A program made the translations under genes and the position numbers. Shown piece by piece: positions 19,701-26,980 of a stretch of 43,885 nucleotides of DNA. The first letter of the stretch is position 1. Every line of letters starts with the position of its first letter. The notes beneath the pieces were generated by a model. It searched no databases and was not told where the DNA came from. It was given only the letters and a program-made list of their open reading frames with translations. Source of the DNA: a bacterium (lineage in GTDB: Bacteria > Bacteroidota > Bacteroidia > Flavobacteriales_D > Crocinitomicaceae); contig JANSYQ010000026.1 in NCBI GenBank assembly GCA_024742305.1, positions 1 through 43,885 of the forward strand. The letters are read 5' to 3'.

Positions 19701-19979
19701 ATTGACAATTCGTTTGAATTGAGTCCAAAAGAGAGAGAAACAGCCGACAGCATGGTGAAAGGTGTGTTGGCAAATTGGAGCGGAATGGAAGAAACATCGG
19801 TGGAAGCCCTCAGAGAAACCTTCTTTATTCGAGCCGCGAAAATCTCCTTTGAAGACGAAACCAACGATATGCATGTGGAGAAAAAGGCAGTAGACATTCT
19901 TTTGGATCGACTACCATGGAGCTTTACGTTTGTGAATTTGCCTTGGATGAAAAAACCACTACGAACAATATGGAAGTAA
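16713..19979 (+). CDS. eCIS tape measure protein (CIS_TMP family, Afp14-like)
   Basis: A 1088-aa protein with the marks of the contractile-injection tape-measure family: the N-terminus HLVDKHIFDIHYDSE, the GTVPWW motif (119-124), and the C-terminal block beginning NAGIIIMWPFLRQFFEVLEL. Three related segments (about 161-263, 357-458 and 558-657) repeat with a period near 200 residues. Each has an ERRS-like turn, then W-x-x-I/V-L, then FN-K-FV and an L-A-H/R-F-N-type helix. An acidic run (about 888-930) separates the ruler from the C-terminal domain. It sets sheath length in homologues. The stop overlaps the ATPase start by 10 nt. Confidence 0.93.
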   Translation: MHLVDKHIFDIHYDSEATAIAMQRKISTISNEKLFALIDTIFDEFDTNETIRIHSLELDLGRIREANLEEDLLDAVSLALRKQLDIKIQVAKTNSQEATNNPARERNVLAIFEQFIASGTVPWWIRNRNDFDIRKTIIEVLESHREHVGKIIKKRANRPYFLERLVLNLNDEQLILLTQELAPAEAKQVIEAAKNIQTVQERRSIVPSERRTYRNKVWEFVLTYLLIDRGTAFNQKMFVQATLARLAHHFNMEYSAFLSLFYDAVKEMDQERIVPKGLVGIIKEIYSERDVPTDSKEIKDTQIDAEITAVYTQLLNTSVNFDGNFESQILQLIRTNSEVFLSFIKRESGNKQLQNNLVKVLSDTSMYEFVGFIEPQSKEVVEQFSKNVQGLKANSRVSISGSSQEFRDVTWKFILEALLEDHGSQFNLKSFVKVALSNIARHFNMVLHDLMHFVLLDLNTYHTVDKSSLEAVLLEIKSEEEQKIQEDSSIEEAVFRRKVKFHWLEYALTHSEFPVWSKRHHLSEEMFPSILSELIQEDAATLKNLLRAQLRENRKRHFLIRRLDHQGRLQLVRLLNARAANKIALYDQLLNKVQERRSVASNKQEFESIKWSTILEILTEEKGSFFNYKTFVLRSLYELSNRLNIAFEVLFSYVQEVSSTLPNMPESPLQNALLSIQEDLHKQVDNWSAENVKLENDWQRIWESIKGEVPEETIVLMALLQKMESNTVFRSQFDLHAWLRKHPKINRKIFGTILLKLHWSETKFAQLLSGQRSSSEQALLHWFVGGDYPFLAYYMKDLEKIFAFTSFDNGALLRQSELFSAAYVAKYASFDKHQYFFALVRFLGGFLGEKSNNLVLKLQQIIKQEAPDLNSTLALSVSKAVHGESLTSEANQEERKVEEQAVEEMEETDIEEQEEVENTEDLDSVYIENAGIIIMWPFLRQFFEVLELTKDNSFVSIAASIRGVQLLQYMCTGETSHPEHELILNKLLCGIPVNIPIDNSFELSPKERETADSMVKGVLANWSGMEETSVEALRETFFIRAAKISFEDETNDMHVEKKAVDILLDRLPWSFTFVNLPWMKKPLRTIWK

Positions 19980-21325
19980 GTACCTTAGAATTGAACGCAA
20001 GAGATATTCAGTTGGAGCTTGAGTGGTTCCGACAAGTGTTGGATACGCGCATAAAGTTGTACTTCAATAACGAGAGCACACACAGTTCCATCTTTGATAT
20101 AACTCCGCCTGACTTCTCTAACTCCGAGTCCAACTACGGTAAACTGGTTTCGCACTATCCTATGTCATTTTCAGAGCGGGTTATCTTAATCATGGCTCTC
20201 ATTCCGCATGTACGACCGAATATGTTCGATATTCTCTATACAAAGAATGAAAACTTCAACCGCGGATTTACTGAGTTTGGCGGAATAAATGGAAAATATC
20301 ACGGAGGTATGCTTCCTACCGGGGAAACGGTGAACTTCATTCTTTCGGGTGAAAATCTCAGCTCGCGGTTCCAGCTACGTTATCTCTTCGAAGATGACCA
20401 TTACTTCCACTTACATAACATTCTACATTTGGAACCCCTTGAGAAAGGACAGGGTGAACCCAAGTTGAGTAATGTCTTGAACATTTCTGAGGAATATCTC
20501 TCTTTGCTCACGACCGGAAAGCCGTATAAGCCTGATTACTCAACCAATTTCCCTGCGAAACTGATCACCACCAAGTTGGAATGGAAAGACCTCATTCTCA
20601 ACGATAATGTTCGTGAGGAAATCGACGAAATTCTAACGTGGATCAAACATGGTAACACGTTGATGGAGGAATGGGGTTTAAACGCGAAAATCAAACGTGG
20701 ATTCCGTGCAATGTTCTACGGACCGCCGGGAACGGGTAAAACTTTAACGGCTTGTCTGATTGGAAAAACCCTTGGCTTGGATGTGTATCGTATTGATTTG
20801 TCCATGGTGGTATCCAAATACATCGGTGAAACAGAAAAGAACCTCGCCAACGTATTCGATCAAGCGGAAAATAAAAATTGGATCTTGTTCTTCGATGAGG
20901 CAGATGCATTGTTTGGAAAACGAACTTCTACAAACTCATCGAATGACCGGCACGCCAACCAGGAAGTAGCATTTCTATTGCAGAAAATCGAAGATTTCAA
21001 CGGAGTCGTCATTCTAGCTAGTAACTTGAAAGGCAACTTGGACGAAGCGTTTTCTCGTCGTTTCCAATCGATGATTTACTTCCCATTACCAGCCTTGGAA
21101 CAACGACTTTCACTATGGAAGAATGCCTTTAATGGCAACTTGAACTTACACTCTTCAGTAGACCTATATCGTATTGCAGAAAGTCATGAACTTGCTGGAG
21201 GAGCTATCATCAACGTGTTACGACATTGTGCTCTACGTGCCGTTCAAAGGCAAAATCACGAGATTCACTTGCGAGATATTGAAAGTGGCATCAGAAAAGA
21301 ACAACGAAAAGAAGGGAAAGCCTAA
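19970..21325 (+). CDS. eCIS AAA+ ATPase (Afp15-like)
   Basis: A 451-aa AAA+ protein. Walker A GPPGTGKT lies at 251-258, Walker B ILFFDE at 305-310, sensor-1 ILASN at 348-352 and the arginine-finger segment DEAFSRRF at 358-365. The N-terminal 200 residues are the eCIS-specific domain. In Afp/PVC/AlgoCIS the homologue is needed for assembly. An upstream in-frame ATG exists at 19916 but would overlap the tape measure by 64 nt; the ATG at 19970 overlaps by 10 nt and starts MEVSTLELNARDIQ, so I prefer it. Confidence 0.93.
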   Translation: MEVSTLELNARDIQLELEWFRQVLDTRIKLYFNNESTHSSIFDITPPDFSNSESNYGKLVSHYPMSFSERVILIMALIPHVRPNMFDILYTKNENFNRGFTEFGGINGKYHGGMLPTGETVNFILSGENLSSRFQLRYLFEDDHYFHLHNILHLEPLEKGQGEPKLSNVLNISEEYLSLLTTGKPYKPDYSTNFPAKLITTKLEWKDLILNDNVREEIDEILTWIKHGNTLMEEWGLNAKIKRGFRAMFYGPPGTGKTLTACLIGKTLGLDVYRIDLSMVVSKYIGETEKNLANVFDQAENKNWILFFDEADALFGKRTSTNSSNDRHANQEVAFLLQKIEDFNGVVILASNLKGNLDEAFSRRFQSMIYFPLPALEQRLSLWKNAFNGNLNLHSSVDLYRIAESHELAGGAIINVLRHCALRAVQRQNHEIHLRDIESGIRKEQRKEGKA

Positions 21326-21335
21326 ATCGCAGCTT

Positions 21336-22103
21336 ATGAAAAATACACTTTTATACTTGACATTGGCACTTGCCGTAACATCTTGCGGAGGTGACGAAGA
21401 ACAAGCACCTGTTAAACCAACCGTGGTAGAAGGAGGCAAGGAAACACATATTACCGAAAAGACGACACAAAACGCTCTCAATGAGACGCTCATGGAAGAA
21501 TACAAGGAGTTGCTCAAAGAAGTAAGAAGTCAAGATACCTCGGCGGCTGCGCTTGAAAAACGGCTAAAGGAGTTAACCAAAGGAAATGATAGTCTGTTGC
21601 AGGTTCTTTTTGATATGCAAGACACCATTGATATTCATCTTCCGGTAAAAATTCCGAACGATACCACGGACCATTACTTCCCGCCGAATGGCGATACCAG
21701 CAAGGTACAGTACAAATTATTTAAAGGTTTGGTCCCGGCAAAAGATAAGAACCTCGGGCTAATTCCGAAAAATTATCGCGGGCACTTTGTCAACGCTAGT
21801 AAAGCGCAAGTCATTGTTTCAGAAAAAACGGTAACCTACATCAGTCCCAAGAAGAAAAAGACTTTACTTTTTGTGGAAGGCGCCGATCAGCGTTGTCGTG
21901 AATTTGGAAGCCATTGCTTGCTGGAATACGATACAGGCGATGGTTGGGCTATTGTGACCTTGGAAGTAAGCTCAGGAAATTTAGCCTTTCGTATAATCCC
22001 AAGCAAAGCAATTGTGGAGGACGCTTCCTCCAAGAGAGAGTGGAAATCGTACTTGGAAACCACTCGCCGTGAATTGTATCAGGTGTTCAGTAAGTTGGAG
22101 TAA
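21336..22103 (+). CDS. Lipoprotein at the end of the eCIS operon
   Basis: A 255-aa predicted lipoprotein. A short hydrophobic signal (MKNTLLYLTLALAVTSC) ends in a lipobox with Cys17, followed by GGDEE, a spacer rich in Glu/Lys/Thr, and a helical Leu/Lys/Glu region at about 50-90 that could form a coiled coil. The C-terminal half is beta-rich with a pair of Cys in ADQRCREFGSHCLLEYD. The frame is open from 21174, but the ATG at 21336 gives the signal peptide and a 10-nt gap after the ATPase, so I chose it. No family recognised. Its place in the operon suggests a link to the particle or its release, but function is unknown. Confidence 0.82.
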   Translation: MKNTLLYLTLALAVTSCGGDEEQAPVKPTVVEGGKETHITEKTTQNALNETLMEEYKELLKEVRSQDTSAAALEKRLKELTKGNDSLLQVLFDMQDTIDIHLPVKIPNDTTDHYFPPNGDTSKVQYKLFKGLVPAKDKNLGLIPKNYRGHFVNASKAQVIVSEKTVTYISPKKKKTLLFVEGADQRCREFGSHCLLEYDTGDGWAIVTLEVSSGNLAFRIIPSKAIVEDASSKREWKSYLETTRRELYQVFSKLE

Positions 22104-23336
22104 TTATAGGGTATTGATATTTATCTTATGCTTGGTCATACCTCCGCCGCCAGCACGCCAAACGTTGAAATAAACAATTTTTACACCCGGATACGACTCC
22201 GCTTTATTTGCTTTTATACTTGCTTGATCTTTCAGAGCATTTTCGAAAGTTTTAAGCGAAGTACTCGGTGATCGAGGCCATAGACACGCCGGGTTCTCTA
22301 GATATAACGTAACATCAGCCACCCAAGCTCCATCAGGTCTTCTTTTTTGTAATTGCTTTAAAGCTTTCACTACCAACTTGTTTATAGCCGAATTGTCGGT
22401 AGAATGAGTCGTTTTTACCTCAATATGACGCGGTTTACCACTGCCAGTTGCTCCCTTCAAATCAGGCTCAGTTGTGTTAGATTTTCCAAGTCGGAGTCCC
22501 GGAATATCACCTTTTTTGGTTCGCAAGAAATGGAGTTCATTGTAATGACGTACTGCCCCTTCTTTCGTCTCTTTTGCCCAATGCTTCAAACCTTGAGCAG
22601 CGTCTGAATCAGGTGTGCCAGCAAGATCGCCGGCTTCATTCGCCATCATTCCCTTCGCCCATTTAAATTCTTCGTTGTGCTGATTAAATTCTGATTCCGC
22701 CTCAGATAAAGCCGATAGTTGAGCTGTAAATCTTGTCAGTTTTAGCTGAGTTGGTCTTTGTCTAGTTGAGCTTACCTTCATCTGCATAGCCTTCGCTCCC
22801 ATCACATCAGCCTCTGTTTCCAAACTTGTGCTGTCATTTACCGGAGTTCCGTTTACCGAAGTTGTGGGCTGCACTCTACCCTGCTTTTGCTGGACGGTAT
22901 GCCATGCCTCGTGAGGTAAATGTTGTTCTTGCCCCGGACTTATATGAATGTTGGTCCCTTGAGCATATGCGTGTGCGTTCATTTGCGCCGGCTTCGACGA
23001 ATTGTAGTGCACACGAACATCTGAGACATCCACGCCTGACAAAGATTCAATACCGCTTTTCAAAGTATCCGGCATCCCTGTTTGGTTTTCCTGCGGCTTG
23101 AGTTGCTTAGTTTGCGCCGATTCGAGTTCATCATCTTCTTTCATCTGGGTTGATGTAAACTGCCCTTGAGAAACAGCTGCTTCTAATTCGTCATCGCCTT
23201 TCAATTGAGAAGAAATCGATTTCATTTGCAATTCTTCCTCACCTTCCACTAGTTGACTTACGGCTCGGTTTTGTACGACATCAGAATGCGCAACGGCACG
23301 GGAAGCAGAACGATTTTCTTCGTTGGACTTTTTCAT
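22104..23336 (-). CDS. DUF4157-containing probable eCIS effector with PD-(D/E)xK nuclease-like C-terminus
   Basis: A 410-aa protein. Residues about 28-82 hold three degenerate repeats (EGEEEL, KGDDEL, KEDDEL with nearby QLK/MK). Residues about 88-185 are the DUF4157 domain: GVDVSDVRVHYNS, HPHEAWH-type motif LPHEAWHTVQQ (H142, E143, H146) and downstream LETEAD. DUF4157 is known to be linked to eCIS cargo toxins. The C-terminal 200 residues contain EPDLKG (D292) and HIEVKTT (E306, K308), which fits a PD-(D/E)xK nuclease core, followed by a helix with LKQLQKRR. The ATG at 23336 is chosen over a GTG at 23357. No signal peptide, no neighbouring immunity gene. Confidence 0.85.
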   Translation of the reverse strand: MKKSNEENRSASRAVAHSDVVQNRAVSQLVEGEEELQMKSISSQLKGDDELEAAVSQGQFTSTQMKEDDELESAQTKQLKPQENQTGMPDTLKSGIESLSGVDVSDVRVHYNSSKPAQMNAHAYAQGTNIHISPGQEQHLPHEAWHTVQQKQGRVQPTTSVNGTPVNDSTSLETEADVMGAKAMQMKVSSTRQRPTQLKLTRFTAQLSALSEAESEFNQHNEEFKWAKGMMANEAGDLAGTPDSDAAQGLKHWAKETKEGAVRHYNELHFLRTKKGDIPGLRLGKSNTTEPDLKGATGSGKPRHIEVKTTHSTDNSAINKLVVKALKQLQKRRPDGAWVADVTLYLENPACLWPRSPSTSLKTFENALKDQASIKANKAESYPGVKIVYFNVWRAGGGGMTKHKININTL

Positions 23337-23430
23337 GTGAACATAGTTTTGACGCACAACCTCAGCTATGCAAGTGAAATGTACGAAAAATGCGGCTAAA
23401 ATCTGCTGAATTCGAAAGAATTATGCACAA

Positions 23431-23486
23431 AAAAGACTGCCCTTTAAGTTCATCTCGGCTCCGCTCGATGAACTTAAAGGACAGTC
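23431..23486 (-). terminator. Strong intrinsic terminator of the ornithine aminotransferase gene
   Basis: Two 20-nt arms (23435-23454 and 23467-23486) pair with one mismatch around a 12-nt GC-rich loop. Read on the minus strand the stem is followed by a run of six T (23434-23429). The gene ending at 23510 lies 24 nt upstream on that strand. It insulates the effector gene further on from read-through. Confidence 0.88.
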
Positions 23487-23509
23487 TGAATATTTATTGT
23501 TTCCCGAAG

Positions 23510-24826
23510 TTACTTTTCGAACTCGTTGATTGTTTTTTCAATTATCGCAATACACTCTCTCAATTGCTCTTCATTCATAACCAATGGAGGTGCAAAACGA
23601 ATAATATTTCCGTGCGTTGGTTTCGCCAATAATCCGTTTTCCTTCAGTGCAACACACAGATTCCAAGCTGTTTTGCTGTCTTCTGTATCGTTTACAATGA
23701 TCGCGTTCAATAATCCTCGACCACGCACCTTCAATACCAAATCAGTAGAATCAATAATTCGCTGCATTTCGCTTCGGAACAACTCTCCCAACTTTCGTGC
23801 ATTTGCCGCCAATTCCTCATCACGAATCACTTCTAAAGCAGCAACAGCCACCTTCGCTGCAACTGGGTTCCCTCCGAATGTCGAACCGTGTTGTCCGGGT
23901 TTGATAACGTTCATTACTTCGTTGTCTGCCAATACAGCAGATACTGGATAGGCTCCTCCGGAAAGGGCTTTTCCTAGAATGACAATGTCCGGTCGAACGT
24001 AAGTTTTTGGATCTTTTTGACAGGTGTTACCACAGCTACAATCGCCACAAACCGCCAATAAGGAACCGGTTCTTGCAATTCCCGTTTGTACTTCATCCGC
24101 AATGAACAAAGCACCTGCATCGGCACACAATTGCTGTGCTTTTTCAATGTATCCTTCGTCTGGAACGAACACTCCCGCTTCACCTTGGATAGGCTCCACC
24201 AACATTCCTACTACGTTATCGTTATTCTTCAAAGCCTCTTCCAAAGCGGCAGTATCGTTATATGGGATTCGGATAAAGCCCGGCGTGTAAGGACCAAAGT
24301 TTTTATTGGCCACTGGATCGTTCGAAAACGAAACAATGGTGGTTGTTCTTCCGTGGAAGTTGTTTTCACAAACGATAATTTGCGCTGCGTTTTCAGGCAC
24401 TCCTTTGACTTCGTAGCCCCATTTACGACAAATTTTAATAGCTGTTTCTACAGCTTCAGCGCCCGTATTCATTGGTAGCACTTTATCGTAACCAAAATAC
24501 TCGGTAATGAATCTCTCATAAGGTCCTAAAGCGTTGTTGTAGAAAGCACGTGAGGTAAGCGTTAAAGTACGCGCCTGCTCTACCATTGCATCAACAATTT
24601 TCGGATGACAATGTCCTTGATTTACGGCAGAATACGCCGACAAGAAATCGTAATATTTTTTTCCTTCCACGTCCCATACGTGAACGCCTTCACCTCTTTC
24701 CAAAACAACACCGAGCGGATGATAGTTGTGTGCTCCGTGCTTTTCTTCCATTTGCATCAAGTCTTCTGATGTCAATTTATCCATAGTAACATTCATGTTT
24801 AATGATGTTTTGAAATGAGCGTTCAT
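23510..24826 (-). CDS. rocD: Ornithine aminotransferase (ornithine--oxo-acid transaminase)
   Basis: A 438-aa class III PLP aminotransferase. [57 protein letters not shown], and the PLP lysine in [10 protein letters not shown] (K286) match the ornithine transaminase family, which makes glutamate semialdehyde from ornithine. Between the active-site Asp region and the PLP lysine it has a Cys cluster (C260, C263, C265, C269) absent from the classic enzymes of other phyla. The start could also be at 24796 (MNVTMDKL) or 24784; the family normally begins about 12-18 residues before EEKHGAHNY, favouring 24796. Followed by a strong terminator and preceded by a TTG/TAnnTTTG promoter. Confidence 0.95.
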   Translation of the reverse strand: MNAHFKTSLNMNVTMDKLTSEDLMQMEEKHGAHNYHPLGVVLERGEGVHVWDVEGKKYYDFLSAYSAVNQGHCHPKIVDAMVEQARTLTLTSRAFYNNALGPYERFITEYFGYDKVLPMNTGAEAVETAIKICRKWGYEVKGVPENAAQIIVCENNFHGRTTTIVSFSNDPVANKNFGPYTPGFIRIPYNDTAALEEALKNNDNVVGMLVEPIQGEAGVFVPDEGYIEKAQQLCADAGALFIADEVQTGIARTGSLLAVCGDCSCGNTCQKDPKTYVRPDIVILGKALSGGAYPVSAVLADNEVMNVIKPGQHGSTFGGNPVAAKVAVAALEVIRDEELAANARKLGELFRSEMQRIIDSTDLVLKVRGRGLLNAIIVNDTEDSKTAWNLCVALKENGLLAKPTHGNIIRFAPPLVMNEEQLRECIAIIEKTINEFEK

Positions 24827-24883
24827 CGCGGAGAACGCCTTATCCTTTCCTCGTTCTTAGGAGAGAAATCATCCGAGATGAAA

Positions 24884-24914
24884 CAAAAATAAATTTTTGG
24901 GCGGAGAAAGTCAA
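24884..24914 (-). promoter_or_regulatory. Bacteroidota-type promoter for rocD
   Basis: On the minus strand TATTTTTG (24891-24884) matches the -7 consensus TAnnTTTG exactly and TTG (24914-24912) lies 20 nt upstream. Transcription would begin near 24880, giving a leader of about 50-85 nt depending on the start codon. Confidence 0.6.
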
Positions 24915-24972
24915 CCAAGGATAAAATATGCTATTTTCAAGGTCATCATACAAACTACTCAAATCACTACTT

Positions 24973-25308
24973 ATGAAAGTTAAAATTCCGGAAGGATCAA
25001 TCACGACAGACGATTTAAAAGCAAAATTAGAGGCTGAGTTCCCCGATATGACATTTGAAAAGCGCAACAAAAAAATGTTGGTCGCAAAACGTTCGAATGT
25101 CGCTGGAGCGAATATTTTGGTGTACAAAAATCGTGTCCAAATTGGTGCGGCGTTTCCAACAATGGGAGGACAAATGCTATTTGTTTTTACGTTCCTTTTA
25201 CTGGGGATCCTCATTCCAATGATAGTTTATTTGGCTGCCTTCATGCCGAAGCAAAAAGAAGTAGAAAAAGAAATCGGAGCGTTCATTCAACAACAAGTCG
25301 ACCTATAA
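24973..25308 (+). CDS. Small membrane protein, paralogue of the protein at 26547
   Basis: A 111-aa protein with a small soluble N-terminal domain (about 1-62) and one membrane helix (about 68-90) followed by a short charged tail with KEVEKEIGAFI. The frame opens at 24928, but the ATG at 24973 aligns with the start of the paralogue at 26547 (MKVKIPEGSITTDDL against MRFTFREEINKENL). The pair share the pattern P-x-x-G near the membrane, then LF, a short hydrophobic run, IP, IVY/IIY, LAF and a terminal KE-F motif. No known family or function. Confidence 0.72.
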   Translation: MKVKIPEGSITTDDLKAKLEAEFPDMTFEKRNKKMLVAKRSNVAGANILVYKNRVQIGAAFPTMGGQMLFVFTFLLLGILIPMIVYLAAFMPKQKEVEKEIGAFIQQQVDL

Positions 25309-25346
25309 TTTACCGGCTTTCTGAGAAATTGAACACGGTAAGTGCC

Positions 25347-25354
25347 TAGTTTTG
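25347..25354 (+). promoter_or_regulatory. -7 element TAGTTTTG directly before the membrane-protein gene at 25359
   Basis: An exact TAnnTTTG match lies only 4 nt before the ATG at 25359, so transcription would begin at or beside the start codon. The nearest TTG (25329-25331) is 15 nt upstream of it, shorter than usual, which weakens the call. Confidence 0.35.
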
Positions 25355-25358
25355 TCAA

Positions 25359-25886
25359 ATGGCAGAATCCTCCATCTATTTTAAAATCAAACGGTCGTAT
25401 GTTCACATTACCGACGATGCAATCAAAATGTGGGCGGACCCAAGTCTAGCGGGGTTTAAGGAAAGTAGTGGCATTGGATCTATCATTTTTGGCATCTTGA
25501 CCAAGATTGGAATTATTGTTTTTTTCGCTTACCGTTTTATTTACGACTACCGAGGCTTGGACAGTATTCATTTGCCGTTTATTTTTTTGGTCGCTGGAAT
25601 CACCATTGTATACGTTTGGCAAATTGTCTATTTGGTGCAGTTCAATTACACGAATAACATTCCACGAAATTCCATTGCCTATGTGGAATACAAAAAGGGG
25701 ATCCCGCTATTAATAGCTGGACAAATCATCATACACTTCGATAAAAATGGGAAACGATTGAAGCGGTCCTTTGTACTTTCAGGACTTTTTCAGAGTGGCG
25801 ATGACCACTCGGATGTTTTACAGATACTGAAAGATACTGGATTATATCGCCCCGGCGATGACAATGAAGATCTACTCGATTCGTAA
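25359..25886 (+). CDS. Hypothetical two-helix membrane protein
   Basis: A 175-aa protein with a short N-terminal soluble part, two hydrophobic helices (about 40-62 and 72-94) and an 80-residue C-terminal soluble domain starting near YVEYKKGIPLLIAGQIII. The first 15 residues (YFKIKRSYVHITDDAIKMW) and the C-terminal domain both look like beta strands of a small PH-like cytosolic module, but I could not name a family. Its stop overlaps the next start (TAATG at 25884), so it is coupled to the hydrolase gene. Function unknown. Confidence 0.72.
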   Translation: MAESSIYFKIKRSYVHITDDAIKMWADPSLAGFKESSGIGSIIFGILTKIGIIVFFAYRFIYDYRGLDSIHLPFIFLVAGITIVYVWQIVYLVQFNYTNNIPRNSIAYVEYKKGIPLLIAGQIIIHFDKNGKRLKRSFVLSGLFQSGDDHSDVLQILKDTGLYRPGDDNEDLLDS

Positions 25887-26578
25887 TGTCTGAAAAAGCC
25901 AAATTGTATTGTCTGAGCGGATTGGGTGTAGATGAGCGCGCCTTCTCAGAAATCGTATTGCCTGAAATTGAAATGGTTCACGTGCCATGGATTCCTCCGA
26001 AGAAGATGGAGTCGCTGGAAGAATATGCGAATCGATTGTTTGAAGGGACAAATCCTGAGGAAGAATATCTGCTCATGGGTGTCTCTTTTGGAGGCATGAT
26101 TGCTCAAGAATGGAGTAAGATTCGACCGCCCAAAAAGTTGATTTTAATCTCTTCTACCAACGATGGAAAGAATATTTCGGCACTGTTACGAATTCCCGGA
26201 AAACTAGGACTCAACAGGCTCCTACATCCCAAAATGGCGACCATTTTCTATCCCATCAGTTATGCACTTTTTGGTGTAAAAACAAAGATGGACAAACAAA
26301 TGTTGAAGGTCATTCTCAAGGATACCGATGCGGGATTTTTACGATGGGCGACTGGGGCTTTGATCCATTGGAATGCTGACTTCACACAAAAGGCGATTTG
26401 GATTCATGGCAAGAAGGACAAAATGATTCTTCCGCCAAGCACAACGGACTTCGTCACAAACGGAGGACATTTTACTGTATATTCGGATGGAAATGAGATT
26501 TCTCATTTCTTACGAGCAACCATTGAAAATTTAGAAAACCACGAGTATGAGGTTTACATTCCGAGAAGAAATAAATAA
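25886..26578 (+). CDS. Alpha/beta hydrolase
   Basis: A 230-aa alpha/beta-hydrolase fold protein. The nucleophile elbow is GVSFGG (Ser67) and a late His in EISHF (about 207) can complete the triad; the acid residue may be Asp in HGKKDKMI. No signal peptide, so cytosolic. Substrate cannot be told from the sequence. Overlaps the previous gene by one base and the next by 32 nt, so it sits in a small operon with the two membrane proteins. Confidence 0.82.
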   Translation: MSEKAKLYCLSGLGVDERAFSEIVLPEIEMVHVPWIPPKKMESLEEYANRLFEGTNPEEEYLLMGVSFGGMIAQEWSKIRPPKKLILISSTNDGKNISALLRIPGKLGLNRLLHPKMATIFYPISYALFGVKTKMDKQMLKVILKDTDAGFLRWATGALIHWNADFTQKAIWIHGKKDKMILPPSTTDFVTNGGHFTVYSDGNEISHFLRATIENLENHEYEVYIPRRNK

Positions 26579-26900
26579 AGAGAATTTGATTATTGATCTT
26601 TGCGATGAATACCCGGATTATAAAGTCTCCTTGTACGGTAACAATAAAATTGAAGTACGAAAAGATGACACTACAGCGGCGTTTTTAATTGTCAAAAAGA
26701 ACGTTTTAGACGTTAACGGGGGAATACCGGAAAACGGTATGAGAGTGCTCTTTATCGTAATTGCAATCTTATTCGGTTTAATAATTCCATTTATAATCTA
26801 TGGATTGGCTTTTAAACCTGAACAAACAAAGTTCGCAAAGGAGGTAGATGAATTTATCGTTCGGCGCTCAAAGAAGCCAAATGAATCCACAGAGGAGTGA
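26547..26900 (+). CDS. Small membrane protein, paralogue of the protein at 24973
   Basis: A 117-aa protein with a soluble N-terminal domain (1-60), one membrane helix (about 67-88) and a charged tail with FAKEVDEFIVRR. It overlaps the end of the hydrolase gene by 32 nt, but the ATG at 26547 is supported by end-to-end alignment with the paralogue at 24973. Homology is clearest over the helix: GIPENGMRVLF here against AFPTMGGQMLF there, then IIPFIIYGLAF against LIPMIVYLAAF. Function unknown; the two copies bracket the membrane protein and hydrolase. Confidence 0.75.
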   Translation: MRFTFREEINKENLIIDLCDEYPDYKVSLYGNNKIEVRKDDTTAAFLIVKKNVLDVNGGIPENGMRVLFIVIAILFGLIIPFIIYGLAFKPEQTKFAKEVDEFIVRRSKKPNESTEE

Positions 26901-26980
26901 CCAAAGCAATTAAAAGTTAGGAGAGAAAACTCCCCCTTCTCACTGATCTCCTCTCACTTCTTACTGCACGTCCCCTCCCT

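Noticed and set aside
19916-19969. Earlier ATPase start at 19916
   Set aside because: It would overlap the tape measure by 64 nt and adds residues out of keeping with the family; the ATG at 19970 fits better.
1-21325. Prophage or T6SS as the identity of the particle locus
   Set aside because: No capsid, portal, terminase or integrase genes and no TssJ/L/M membrane complex; DUF4255, the Afp12 motif, CIS_TMP and the AAA+ ATPase are eCIS-specific.
23337-23430. Bacteroidota-type promoter for the DUF4157 gene
   Set aside because: TACATTTC is one base off the -7 consensus and no TTG lies at a suitable distance, so the toxin promoter remains unassigned.
26901-26980. Terminator between the converging genes before parC
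   Set aside because: Only short T/C-rich inverted repeats (AGGAGA with TCTCCT) and no T-run on either strand.
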